Source of the DNA: Marinobacterium sp. xm-d-530
Lineage (GTDB): Bacteria; Pseudomonadota; Gammaproteobacteria; Pseudomonadales; Balneatricaceae
DNA length: 13,676 nt
Assembly: GCA_949499045.1 (NCBI GenBank)
Contig: CATEEE010000249.1
Coordinates: forward strand, 1 to 13,676
Direction: 5' to 3'
A model generated the notes under the pieces. The model ran no database searches and was not told the DNA's origin. It saw only the letters and a list, made by a program, of their open reading frames with translations. Of this stretch, positions 1 through 6,488 are shown piece by piece. Every line of letters starts with the position of its first letter. Positions within the stretch are counted from its first letter, which is position 1. The position numbers and the translations under genes were made by a program.

Positions 1-776
1 CGTGGAAGACAGATGATCGCACCACAGGCCAGTAGAATCTCAGTTAAGAAGCTTCCAGCAAACAGTGATCCAGAAAAGTTAGTCGAGTGCAGTTGCGATT
101 GAACGCTGGCGACTGTCTGCTCTATACCGCCATAGAACTCGAAGGTGACAAAAAAACCAACGGCTAGAAACGCCGTCAATTTGATGACTGACTCGAAGGC
201 GACCGCCAATACCAAGCCCTGATGGTGCTCAGTGGCATCAATATGGCGAGTACCAAACAGAATTGCGAACAGGGCCATGGTTAGCGCCACAACAAGGGCG
301 GTATCGCTGCCTTTGCTCAGCGCCTCAGTCGCCGCAGGTGCGATCGCGTTGTAACTCACCGCTACTGCTTTCAACTGCAGCGCTATATAAGGAATGGTTC
401 CTAATACCGCAATCACAGTGACCAGCACGGCAATGGTCTGGCTTTTGCCGTATCGTGACGAGATAAAGTCTGAGATGGTAGTGATGTTCTGCTGCTTACT
501 GACGCGACTGATCTTTTCGATAACCTGCCAGCCTAAAATAAAGACAATGACCGGCCCTATATAGGTCGCCAGGAATTCCCAGCCGGTGGTATGGGCCCGT
601 CCAACGGCACCGTAAAAGGTCCAAGATGAACAATACACCGCCAAGGAGAGTGAATAGATGATTGGGTTGCCCGCCCAGCTCTTTCCAGCACGACTTCGAT
701 CACCTAAGTAAGCGATCGCAAACAGTAAGCCAAGGTAGCCTAAAGCAATGAGTGTGACGGATAGTCCTGACAGCAT
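1..776 (-). CDS. SLC5 transporter-domain sensor histidine kinase, CrbS/MxtR/CbrA type (N-terminus only)
   Basis: Partial gene: 258 codons are visible, beginning at ATG (774-776, read leftward) and running off the left edge. An AGGA (785-788) lies 8 bases upstream of the start. The translated product is a series of hydrophobic helices with the hallmarks of the sodium/solute-symporter-like input domain of membrane histidine kinases: an opening helix ending in YLGDRSR (23-29), the block YCSSWTFYGAVGR (48-60), the stretch NITTISDFISSRYGKSQ (97-113), then PYIALQLKAV (129-138) and the EHHQGL segment (183-188). In this family (CrbS in Vibrio, MxtR and CbrA in Pseudomonas) the domain is followed by STAC, PAS, kinase and often receiver modules; all would lie outside this window. 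CrbS/MxtR control acetate metabolism. Divergence from an organic-acid-type symporter supports such a role, but CbrA-like control of carbon/nitrogen balance cannot be excluded. A pure transporter is less likely because the motifs match the sensor group. Confidence 0.85.
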   Translation of the reverse strand, partial: MLSGLSVTLIALGYLGLLFAIAYLGDRSRAGKSWAGNPIIYSLSLAVYCSSWTFYGAVGRAHTTGWEFLATYIGPVIVFILGWQVIEKISRVSKQQNITTISDFISSRYGKSQTIAVLVTVIAVLGTIPYIALQLKAVAVSYNAIAPAATEALSKGSDTALVVALTMALFAILFGTRHIDATEHHQGLVLAVAFESVIKLTAFLAVGFFVTFEFYGGIEQTVASVQSQLHSTNFSGSLFAGSFLTEILLACGAIICLP

Positions 777-805
777 GGTGTAATTCCTAACAACAGTTAT
801 CTGAC

Positions 806-834
806 ATTCTAACGATTTGTGCTCTTGCGACCAA
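806..834 (-). promoter_or_regulatory. Candidate sigma-70 promoter of the sensor kinase gene
   Basis: Read on the minus strand, TTGGTC (829-834) is separated by exactly 17 bases from TAGAAT (806-811). The -10 box matches consensus at five of six positions; the -35 box matches only its first three. Transcription would begin near 799, leaving a leader of about 23 bases with the AGGA ribosome site before the start codon at 776. Confidence 0.45.
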
Positions 835-874
835 AAGTTTCATTTCAACCTTTAAAAAATCTATTCTCGATGTG

Positions 875-901
875 TTTTTGGTTATATAGGTATACCAAAA
901 A
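875..901. promoter_or_regulatory. Inverted repeat, candidate operator in the divergent region
   Basis: TTTTTGGT (875-882) and ACCAAAAA (894-901) are perfect complements, separated by 11 bases. The 27-base palindrome is centred at 888, about 90 bases upstream of the predicted sensor-kinase transcription start and well upstream of the symporter gene. The dyad spacing fits a dimeric regulator binding on one face of DNA. Which regulator is unknown; the response regulator partner of the sensor kinase would be one hypothesis. It could also be a chance AT-rich dyad. Confidence 0.35.
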
Positions 902-1050
902 GTTTGAAAAATCATTAAAATCAGCCACTTACTTAAGTCTCTGCGACTAAAGTTGCTCTCCTTTTGATGGGATGGCTTAGGTATGATGATCAGCAACTGT
1001 GGTAATCACAGCCTTTTTGTTTATAACAACAACTTGTAAAGGGATAGGTT

Positions 1051-1311
1051 ATGTCAATGACCAAAGAAAATGCGCAGGCATACTGGGGTGAGAACCTACG
1101 CATTATTATCACCTACATGGCGATCTGGTTCGTCGTATCGTTTGGATGCGGTGTACTTTTCGTCGATGCTCTAGATCAAATCCAATTCTTCGGCTTCCCG
1201 CTAGGATTCTGGTTTGCTCAGCAGGGCTCAATCTTTGTATTCGTCGCGTTGATCTGGGCTTATGTGTCTAGCATGAACAAGCTTGACGAAAAATATGACG
1301 TTCACGAGTAA
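1051..1311 (+). CDS. DUF4212 small subunit of a sodium:solute symporter
   Basis: An 86-residue membrane protein with two predicted transmembrane helices (about 18-40 and 53-74) and a charged, probably cytoplasmic tail. The N-terminal YWGENLRI (11-18) and the FPLGFWFAQQGSI block between the helices (49-61) are typical of DUF4212, the small subunit that accompanies VC_2705-type symporters. The start is preceded by AAAGGGA (1038-1044), 6 bases upstream; a second in-frame ATG at codon 3 is possible. The stop codon TAA is part of the ribosome-binding site of the next gene, so the two subunits are probably made together. Its exact job (assembly, stability or part of the translocation path) is not established. 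Confidence 0.9.
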   Translation: MSMTKENAQAYWGENLRIIITYMAIWFVVSFGCGVLFVDALDQIQFFGFPLGFWFAQQGSIFVFVALIWAYVSSMNKLDEKYDVHE

Positions 1312-1321
1312 GGAGTAAATC

Positions 1322-3037
1322 ATGAGTCTTGACACGTTAACGTTTCTATTTATAGGTGCATCTTTCGCCCTATACATTGGTATTGCGATCTGGGCACGTG
1401 CCGGATCAACCAAAGAATTCTACGTTGCAGGCGGTGGTGTACCACCTATCGCAAACGGTATGGCGACTGCTGCTGACTGGATGTCTGCTGCATCGTTCAT
1501 CTCACTCGCGGGTATCGTATCGTTCATCGGTCGTGACGCATCAGCCTACCTAATGGGTTGGACAGGTGGTTACGTACTACTAGCGATGCTACTGGCACCT
1601 TACCTACGTAAGTTTGGTAAGTTCACAGTACCTGATTTCATCGGTGACCGTTACTACAGCAACACTGCTCGTACGATTGCGGTTATCTGTACAATTATCA
1701 TCTCGTTCACGTACGTAGCAGGTCAGATGCGCGGCGTTGGTATCGTATTCTCACGTTACCTTCACGTAGACATCAATACGGGCGTTATCATTGGTATGGC
1801 GATTGTATTCTTCTACGCCGTACTAGGCGGAATGAAGGGTATTACCTACACTCAGGTTGCTCAGTACTGTGTATTGATCCTTGCGTTCATGGTTCCTGCA
1901 ATCTTCTTATCTGTTCAGGTTACTGGTCACTTCCTTCCACAGACTGCACTAGGTGCTACTCTGGAAAGCGGTCAGTCAGTACTTGCAACCTTGGATGCCC
2001 TGTCTGTTGAGCTAGGTTTTGCTCAGTACACTGCAGGTTCTAAGACAACGGTTGACCTATTCTTTATGACGGCTGCACTGATGTGTGGTACTGCTGGTCT
2101 TCCTCACGTAATCGTTCGTTTCTTCACTGTACCTCGCGTAAAAGATGCGCGTGTATCAGCTGGTTGGGCGCTTATCTTCATCGCTATCCTTTACACATCT
2201 GTACCAGGTGTTGCGGGCTTCGGTCGCGTAAACCTAATCGAGACTGTAAACGGTACTGCTGAAACAGCTGCTTCTGGCGTAGCTAACACGGGTGTTAAAT
2301 ACGAAGACATCCCTGAGTGGTTCTCTCGTTGGGAAAACACTGGTCTTATCAAGTGGGAAGATAAAAACAACGATGGCGTTGTCTTCTACAGCAAAACAGA
2401 TGCAAACGAGCTAACAGTTAACCGTGACATCATGGTACTTGCTAACCCAGAGATCGCTCAGCTTCCAGCATGGGTAATCGCTCTAGTGGCAGCAGGTGCG
2501 GTGGCAGCGGCACTATCAACAGCAGCAGGTCTACTGTTGGTAATCTCGACATCCATCTCGCACGATTTGATGAAGAAAACCATCAATCCGAACATCACCG
2601 ACAAGCAGGAGCTTCTATACGCACGTGGTGCAGCAGTAGTGGCAATTCTTGTAGCCGGTTACTTCGGTGTTAACCCTCCAGGCTTCGTAGCACAGGTCGT
2701 TGCATTGGCATTCGGTCTAGCAGCATGTTCTGTATTCCCTGCGATCCTAATGGGTATCTTCAGCAAGCGCATGAACACTCAAGGTGCAGTCGCTGGTATG
2801 GTCGTTGGTATCGTATCGACTATGGCTTACATCGTGTACTTCAAGTTCATGGGCGGCACTAAAGACGAAATGTGGTTTGGTATCTCTCCAGAGGGCTTCG
2901 GTACTGTGGGTATGATCCTGAACTTCATCGTGGCTAAAGTTGTCTCTTCTATGACAGCTGAACCACCTGTTGAAATTCAGCAGATCGTTGAAGACATCCG
3001 TATCCCACGTGGTGCGGGCGCAGCTCAGTCTCACTAA
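1322..3037 (+). CDS. Sodium:solute symporter large subunit, VC_2705/ActP-like (probable acetate or organic-acid uptake)
   Basis: A 571-residue inner-membrane transporter of the SSS (SLC5) family, with about 13 hydrophobic helices. Family marks include the early GGGVPPIANGMATAADWMSAA segment (37-57) and the late signature around ALSTAAGLLLVISTSISHDL (397-416). A hydrophilic insertion at about 303-380 lies between helices. It carries an EF-hand-like segment, DKNNDG (347-352), in which D347, N349 and D351 occupy Ca-ligand positions. Such an insertion fits the VC_2705 subfamily (TIGR03648) that pairs with DUF4212. The start is set by TAAGGAG (1309-1315). Codon use is noticeably biased (GGT, CGT, GTA, CTA, TAC favoured) compared with the downstream genes, as in highly expressed genes. 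The substrate is not proved by sequence; acetate or a related carboxylate is inferred from ActP similarity and the adjacent CrbS-like sensor. Confidence 0.88.
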   Translation: MSLDTLTFLFIGASFALYIGIAIWARAGSTKEFYVAGGGVPPIANGMATAADWMSAASFISLAGIVSFIGRDASAYLMGWTGGYVLLAMLLAPYLRKFGKFTVPDFIGDRYYSNTARTIAVICTIIISFTYVAGQMRGVGIVFSRYLHVDINTGVIIGMAIVFFYAVLGGMKGITYTQVAQYCVLILAFMVPAIFLSVQVTGHFLPQTALGATLESGQSVLATLDALSVELGFAQYTAGSKTTVDLFFMTAALMCGTAGLPHVIVRFFTVPRVKDARVSAGWALIFIAILYTSVPGVAGFGRVNLIETVNGTAETAASGVANTGVKYEDIPEWFSRWENTGLIKWEDKNNDGVVFYSKTDANELTVNRDIMVLANPEIAQLPAWVIALVAAGAVAAALSTAAGLLLVISTSISHDLMKKTINPNITDKQELLYARGAAVVAILVAGYFGVNPPGFVAQVVALAFGLAACSVFPAILMGIFSKRMNTQGAVAGMVVGIVSTMAYIVYFKFMGGTKDEMWFGISPEGFGTVGMILNFIVAKVVSSMTAEPPVEIQQIVEDIRIPRGAGAAQSH

Positions 3038-3057
3038 GAACTGGCTGTTAATGAGAA

Positions 3058-3082
3058 AGGCGTCCCTAGGGGCGCCTTTTTT
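3058..3082 (+). terminator. Intrinsic terminator of the symporter operon
   Basis: A GC-rich hairpin with an 8-bp stem (AGGCGTCC paired with GGGCGCCT, one G-U pair) and a four-base loop is followed directly by a run of T (ending at 3082). It begins 20 bases after the symporter stop codon. It should separate the DUF4212/symporter transcript from the downstream gene. Confidence 0.9.
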
Positions 3083-3112
3083 AATGGCCGTCAATTTCGG
3101 GGTTTGTCGCTG

Positions 3113-3160
3113 CGCTCCAATTCCCTCCTACAACGTCATCCTGTAGGAACGAATTTAGCG
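3113..3160. repeat. REP-like inverted repeat in the intergenic spacer
   Basis: Two related motifs of the form TGTAGGA-NN-GAATT face each other: one on the minus strand (TCCTACA at 3126-3132 with AATTC at 3119-3123) and one on the plus strand (TGTAGGA at 3142-3148 with GAATT at 3151-3155), 9 bases apart. Twelve of fourteen positions pair, and a CGCT/AGCG pair extends the dyad with a small bulge. The TGTAGGA-NN-GAATT core and its pairing in inverted orientation resemble the REP/BIME repeats of Pseudomonas and relatives. Only one pair is in this window, so repetition in the genome cannot be shown here. Confidence 0.5.
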
Positions 3161-3175
3161 AGGCTAAAACCGTGA

Positions 3176-3226
3176 CGCATTTTAGAAAAAATTGATGTGA
3201 GTGCCTGCAATTTTTCCTAAAACGCG
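3176..3226. repeat. Long inverted repeat (19-bp arms, 13-base loop) upstream of the cNMP/CBS/DUF294 gene
   Basis: The arms at 3176-3194 and 3208-3226 are complementary at 17 of 19 positions, enclosing a 13-base loop (3195-3207). Both arms hold an AT-rich core (TTTTAG next to a run of A) capped by CGC. The hairpin lies 41 bases upstream of the next start codon. It lacks a following T run on the plus strand, so it is not a typical terminator there. It may be part of a short repeat element together with the REP-like dyad just before it, or a leader structure of the downstream transcript. Confidence 0.6.
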
Positions 3227-3267
3227 CAATACTCAAATGATTATTCGACTACCTATGTGAGGATCCA

Positions 3268-5094
3268 ATGCCTGATTCTTTTAAGATGGAAAATCTCCCT
3301 TTTAGTTTGCTTACCGAGTCTGAACAGGCGTTCTTGCGCGCCAATCTTGATATCGGCTATTACCAATCTGGTGAGGTGATCATTAAAGCGGGAGAGCAGT
3401 CTGAAGGGGTCTACGTGGTCTTTCGTGGGCGTGTTGCAGAGAGTGAACCGCTGGATGAAGACGATGAGATGTTGCACGTTTTTATGCACTATGAGAACGA
3501 GGACTACTTTGGTGGTTGGTCTGCGATGCACGGCTCGGCTATCCATAATTTCACCGCTGAAGAGGAGACCATCTGTCACATCTTCTCGACGGAGATACTG
3601 CTCGAACTGATCGACTCAAACCCTGGATTTGCTGACTACTTCCAGCAAAACTTGGCGGCTAAATCGGAGATTGTCGCGCAGCAGGGTGAAGGTCAGGATA
3701 TGGCTGAATTCATGCTGGCGACCATCGAAGAGGCGGTGGTTCGGGATCCTTTGATCGTTAACGAAGGCACCAGCATTAAAGAGTCGACTCAGCTGATGCG
3801 TGAGACAAAGTCTGACTCAGTCTTGGTTCGTCGTGGTGGTCGAATTGGTATGGTGACCGGTACCGATATTCTGAATGCCGTTGTACTTAATGATGGGTCG
3901 GTCGATGAGGATGTTGCAACCATTGCCACCTATCGATTGATCACCTGTAAGCCGGATGACTTCCTCTTTAACGCCTTGGTTATTATGACGCAGCAACAGA
4001 TAGAACGTGTTGTTGTCATGGAAGGCGACACTTTAGTTGGCGTTGTGCAACTCACTGACGTTCTCTCTTACTTCTCTAGCCACTCGCACGTGATTGGTCT
4101 TCGTCTGGAGCGAGCCAGCACCATTGAGGATCTTAGAGAGGCTGCGACAGGCTTGAACAATCTAATTAAAGCACTCATCTCAACCGGTGTTCGTATTCGC
4201 TTTACCATGGATCTTCTTGCCGCAATGAATAAACGGATCATCGCTAAGCTGTTTGATCTGGTAGTGCCGGTCGATATGCAACCTCATGTCTGCTTGATAG
4301 TTATGGGGTCCGAAGGGCGCGGTGAGCAGATTATGAAGACCGATCAGGACAATGCGTTGATATTCCGTAACGGTTTGAACTGGGCTGAAAAGCGCCAGAC
4401 GATGCAGCGCTTTAGTGAAACATTGATATCCTTTGGCTTTCCGCCCTGTCCTGGGAATATCATGGTGTCCAATCCAGAATGGATTAACTCTGTCGATGAC
4501 TGGACGCAAAAGCTTCAGGATTGGTCGATGAGTAGCGATCCAGAGGATCAGATGCGCCTTGCGATTGCGGTGGATGCCAAGCCTGTTGCCGGAAATGTGG
4601 CGCTGTTTAAGGTGGCTAGAAACTGGTTCTTACGTACTATGCGTAACAATGATCTGTTCTTCTCACACTTTGCTAAAGCGGCTGTAGAGTTTGATACGCC
4701 TTTAACCTTCTTTGGTAATTTAAAAGAGCGCGATGAATTGGATATCAAGAAGGGCGGTATTTTTCCCATTGTTCACGGTGTGCGCACCTTTGCTCTGGAG
4801 CAGAGAATACTAGCAACCAATACGTTTGAGCGTCTCGAAGCCTTAGTGGATGCAGGTGTGATGCAGGAGAGTGACTCCAAAGATATCTCAGAAGCCTTGG
4901 GTCTGTTTGTGAATATTCGCTTGCGTCAGCAGATCCGACGAGCTGAACAAGCAGAGGATGGTATTGACCCAACGCCTAATATCATTGAGTTGCAACAATT
5001 GAATAAAATGGATAGGGAATTGCTAAGGGATGCTTTACTAGTGGTTAAAAGCTTTAAAAAATCACTGACTTCCCGATTCCATCTTTCCAGCTAA
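3268..5094 (+). CDS. cNMP-binding-like / CBS pair / DUF294 nucleotidyltransferase signalling protein
   Basis: A 608-residue soluble protein with four parts. Residues 8-125 form a cyclic-nucleotide-binding-like beta roll. Residues 156-272 hold two CBS repeats (GRIGMVTGTDILNAV at 191-205; LVGVVQLTDVLSYF at 256-269), which usually bind adenosine nucleotides. Around 340-480 is the DUF294 nucleotidyltransferase: M346-GSEGRGEQ followed by TDQDN (358-362) matches the GS...DxD active site seen in GlnD-type enzymes, with D359 and D361 as the metal-binding pair. The last ~110 residues form the helical C-terminal DUF294 domain. The phosphate-binding cassette of the first domain (81-99) lacks the arginine that normally holds the cyclic phosphate, so cAMP binding is doubtful. 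The start is fixed by GAGGA (3259-3263). Target and reaction are unknown; the place next to a symporter and sensor kinase suggests control of uptake or carbon use (inference). Confidence 0.88.
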   Translation: MPDSFKMENLPFSLLTESEQAFLRANLDIGYYQSGEVIIKAGEQSEGVYVVFRGRVAESEPLDEDDEMLHVFMHYENEDYFGGWSAMHGSAIHNFTAEEETICHIFSTEILLELIDSNPGFADYFQQNLAAKSEIVAQQGEGQDMAEFMLATIEEAVVRDPLIVNEGTSIKESTQLMRETKSDSVLVRRGGRIGMVTGTDILNAVVLNDGSVDEDVATIATYRLITCKPDDFLFNALVIMTQQQIERVVVMEGDTLVGVVQLTDVLSYFSSHSHVIGLRLERASTIEDLREAATGLNNLIKALISTGVRIRFTMDLLAAMNKRIIAKLFDLVVPVDMQPHVCLIVMGSEGRGEQIMKTDQDNALIFRNGLNWAEKRQTMQRFSETLISFGFPPCPGNIMVSNPEWINSVDDWTQKLQDWSMSSDPEDQMRLAIAVDAKPVAGNVALFKVARNWFLRTMRNNDLFFSHFAKAAVEFDTPLTFFGNLKERDELDIKKGGIFPIVHGVRTFALEQRILATNTFERLEALVDAGVMQESDSKDISEALGLFVNIRLRQQIRRAEQAEDGIDPTPNIIELQQLNKMDRELLRDALLVVKSFKKSLTSRFHLSS

Positions 5095-5134
5095 GTTGAT
5101 TGTTGCGCCTGAACCAAAAGGATATTGGTTAAAT

Positions 5135-5755
5135 ATGATATTGCCTCGTGCTATACGCAAATTTAAAGACAAACGCGCTGTTAAAGACTCCCGCTGGGCG
5201 TCTCTTTTTGATCAATATGAGGGTGACGAAGTTGTCTCTTTAGATTGTGAAACGACCAGTCTTGATGTGAGTGAAGCATCCCTACTGTCGATTGGTGCTG
5301 TCAAAATCAAAGGCAAACGTGTAAAGACCAGCGATCGTCTCGATATCAAGTTGAAACCGCCTGCTGATTTAACGGCAGAATCGATCAAAATCCATAAAAT
5401 CCGTGCCGCTGATTTAGTGGATGGTGTTTCCATTGAAGAGGCGCTGGAGCAGGTGTTGGAGTTTGTTGGCAATCGTCCCATCCTGGGCTACTACGTCAAC
5501 TACGATATTCGCATGCTCGATAAGTTCTTGCGTCCCGCTTTTGGTTTTGGTCTTCCCAATAAAGCGATCGAGCTGTCACATGTCTACCACGACATTATTA
5601 AATGGCGTCATGTGGGTGGAGATGTGGATCTTCGTTTTGACACCATTGCAGATAAATTGAATATGCCGATGATTCAGCGTCATACGGCACTGGGTGATGC
5701 AATTTCGGTAGCGTTGATGTACGTGCGATTGAAGCATGGCGATACGCCGCTTTAA
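5135..5755 (+). CDS. DnaQ-like 3'-5' exonuclease (DEDDh family)
   Basis: A 206-residue protein of the DnaQ/RNase T-like exonuclease fold. Motif I is LDCETT, with D37 and E39; motif II is around GYYVNYDIRMLDKFL in the middle; motif III, HTALGDAISVAL near the C-terminus, supplies the His and last Asp of the DEDDh set. All four acidic residues and the His appear present, so it should be active on DNA or RNA 3' ends; the substrate is unknown. It is much shorter than a polymerase fusion and lacks other domains. I chose the ATG at 5135, with AAAGGA (5117-5122) 12 bases upstream. A TTG at 5096, two codons' distance from the previous stop, would add 13 residues but has no ribosome-binding site. The short gap to the DUF294 gene implies one transcript. 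PA3232/PA3233 in Pseudomonas are, from memory, a comparable pair. Confidence 0.85.
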   Translation: MILPRAIRKFKDKRAVKDSRWASLFDQYEGDEVVSLDCETTSLDVSEASLLSIGAVKIKGKRVKTSDRLDIKLKPPADLTAESIKIHKIRAADLVDGVSIEEALEQVLEFVGNRPILGYYVNYDIRMLDKFLRPAFGFGLPNKAIELSHVYHDIIKWRHVGGDVDLRFDTIADKLNMPMIQRHTALGDAISVALMYVRLKHGDTPL

Positions 5756-5767
5756 CTGTTTTCATAC

Positions 5768-5796
5768 CTGACTCCAGAAGGTAATAAGGTTATAAT
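5768..5796 (+). promoter_or_regulatory. Strong sigma-70 promoter of the ccm operon
   Basis: CTGACT (5768-5773; four of six matches to TTGACA) and a perfect TATAAT (5791-5796) are separated by exactly 17 bases. Transcription should start near 5803, leaving a leader of about 30 bases before the ccmA GTG start at 5835. It begins just 13 bases after the exonuclease stop codon, and I see no terminator between the two genes, so some read-through from upstream is also likely. Confidence 0.75.
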
Positions 5797-5834
5797 TTCT
5801 CGAATTGTAACGGTTGAACCCTTTTGGAGTTTTT

Positions 5835-6488
5835 GTGGCGCAGGCGCTTTTAACAGCCCAATCCCTATTTTGTGAGCGTGATGATCGAGTTTTGTTCGAT
5901 CAATTAGAGCTTGCTGTCTCGGAAGGTGAAATCTGGCAGGTCGAAGGGCGCAACGGCTCTGGTAAAACGACCTTGCTACGTATTCTATGTGGCCTCAGCT
6001 CTCACTTCGAAGGTGAGCTCTATTGGCGCGGTGAGTCGATGGATGAAGTAAGAGAGCAGTTCCTCTCAGAGCTTCTCTATATTGGTCACCAAGCCGGTGT
6101 CAGTGCCATGTTAACGGCAGAAGAGAATCTGCATTGGCAGTGCGCATTACATCCCTCACTGGACGTTAGTCGAGCTCAACAAGCACTTGAACGCGTTGGT
6201 TTGAAAGGGTTTGAAGATGTACCTGCTCATCAGCTGTCAGCCGGTCAGAAGCGTCGTATAGCACTGGCAAAACTCTACATGAGCAGAGCCAAGCTCTGGA
6301 TACTCGATGAGCCGTTTACAGCCATTGATAAAATCGGTGTGGCGGCAAAAGAGGCGTTAATGGTGGAGCATATTCAAGCCGGTGGTAGTGTCATTATGAC
6401 GACTCACCAGGATCTTAGCTCACAGATTCCACTGCACACCATCAATGTTGAACATTTTGCTTCAACACAGAGGGAGTGGTCGGAATGA
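5835..6488 (+). CDS. ccmA: CcmA, ATP-binding subunit of the haem-handling CcmABCD complex
   Basis: A 217-residue ABC ATPase. Visible motifs are Walker A GRNGSGKTT (38-46), Q-loop Gln86, signature LSAGQKR (134-140), Walker B LWILDEP (154-160) and switch His191. CcmA, with CcmB, hydrolyses ATP to release haem-loaded CcmE from CcmC. The start is taken as GTG at 5835, since TGGAG (5825-5829) sits 5 bases upstream; a TTG at 5814 in frame would extend the protein by 7 residues but lacks such a site and lies very close to the predicted transcription start. The stop codon overlaps the ATG of ccmB. Position as first gene of ccmABCDEFGHI confirms the assignment over other small ABC ATPases. Confidence 0.95.
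   Translation: MAQALLTAQSLFCERDDRVLFDQLELAVSEGEIWQVEGRNGSGKTTLLRILCGLSSHFEGELYWRGESMDEVREQFLSELLYIGHQAGVSAMLTAEENLHWQCALHPSLDVSRAQQALERVGLKGFEDVPAHQLSAGQKRRIALAKLYMSRAKLWILDEPFTAIDKIGVAAKEALMVEHIQAGGSVIMTTHQDLSSQIPLHTINVEHFASTQREWSE

Larger units (their letters stand above)
777..1050. other. Divergent intergenic control region (sensor kinase / symporter operon)
   Basis: This 274-base, AT-rich stretch separates two divergently read genes and should hold both promoters. It contains a candidate minus-strand promoter (806-834), an 8-bp-arm inverted repeat (875-901) and a 5-bp-arm palindrome followed by a T run (997-1017). On the plus strand only isolated -10-like boxes are seen, TATGAT (982-987) and TATAAC (1022-1027), neither with a good -35. 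This suggests an activator-dependent promoter for the symporter operon. A 69-codon open frame on the minus strand (787-996) has no recognisable protein features and I do not regard it as a gene. Confidence 0.6.
3038..3267. other. Spacer between symporter and cNMP/CBS/DUF294 genes
   Basis: A 230-base non-coding stretch between two plus-strand genes. It contains the symporter terminator (3058-3082), a REP-like head-to-head repeat (3113-3160) and a long hairpin (3176-3226). The promoter of the downstream gene must lie here if that gene is expressed independently, but I see no convincing -35/-10 pair between the hairpin and the start codon. Confidence 0.6.

Noticed and set aside
951..990. Possible sigma-54 promoter near the GGCTTAGGTATGATGA stretch
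   Set aside because: The GG is not followed by GC at the required distance; the -12 element is absent.
787..996. 69-codon open frame on the minus strand in the divergent intergenic region
   Set aside because: No ribosome-binding site of note, no recognisable motif or membrane pattern, and it covers the predicted promoter and dyad of the neighbouring genes.
997..1011. Possible CRP site (TGTG...CACA)
   Set aside because: The half-sites are 5 bases apart instead of the 8 between TGTG and CACA in the CRP consensus, so the geometry is wrong.
2747..3094. 115-codon minus-strand open frame opposite the symporter 3' end
   Set aside because: It lies within a strongly coding plus-strand gene and the terminator, without motifs or a ribosome-binding site.
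5096..5134. Earlier TTG start of the exonuclease gene
   Set aside because: No Shine-Dalgarno sequence precedes it and the added 13 residues lie outside the nuclease fold; the ATG at 5135 has AAAGGA upstream.
5814..5834. Earlier TTG start of ccmA
   Set aside because: It has no ribosome-binding site and is only about 11 bases from the predicted transcription start, whereas GTG at 5835 has a well-placed TGGAG.
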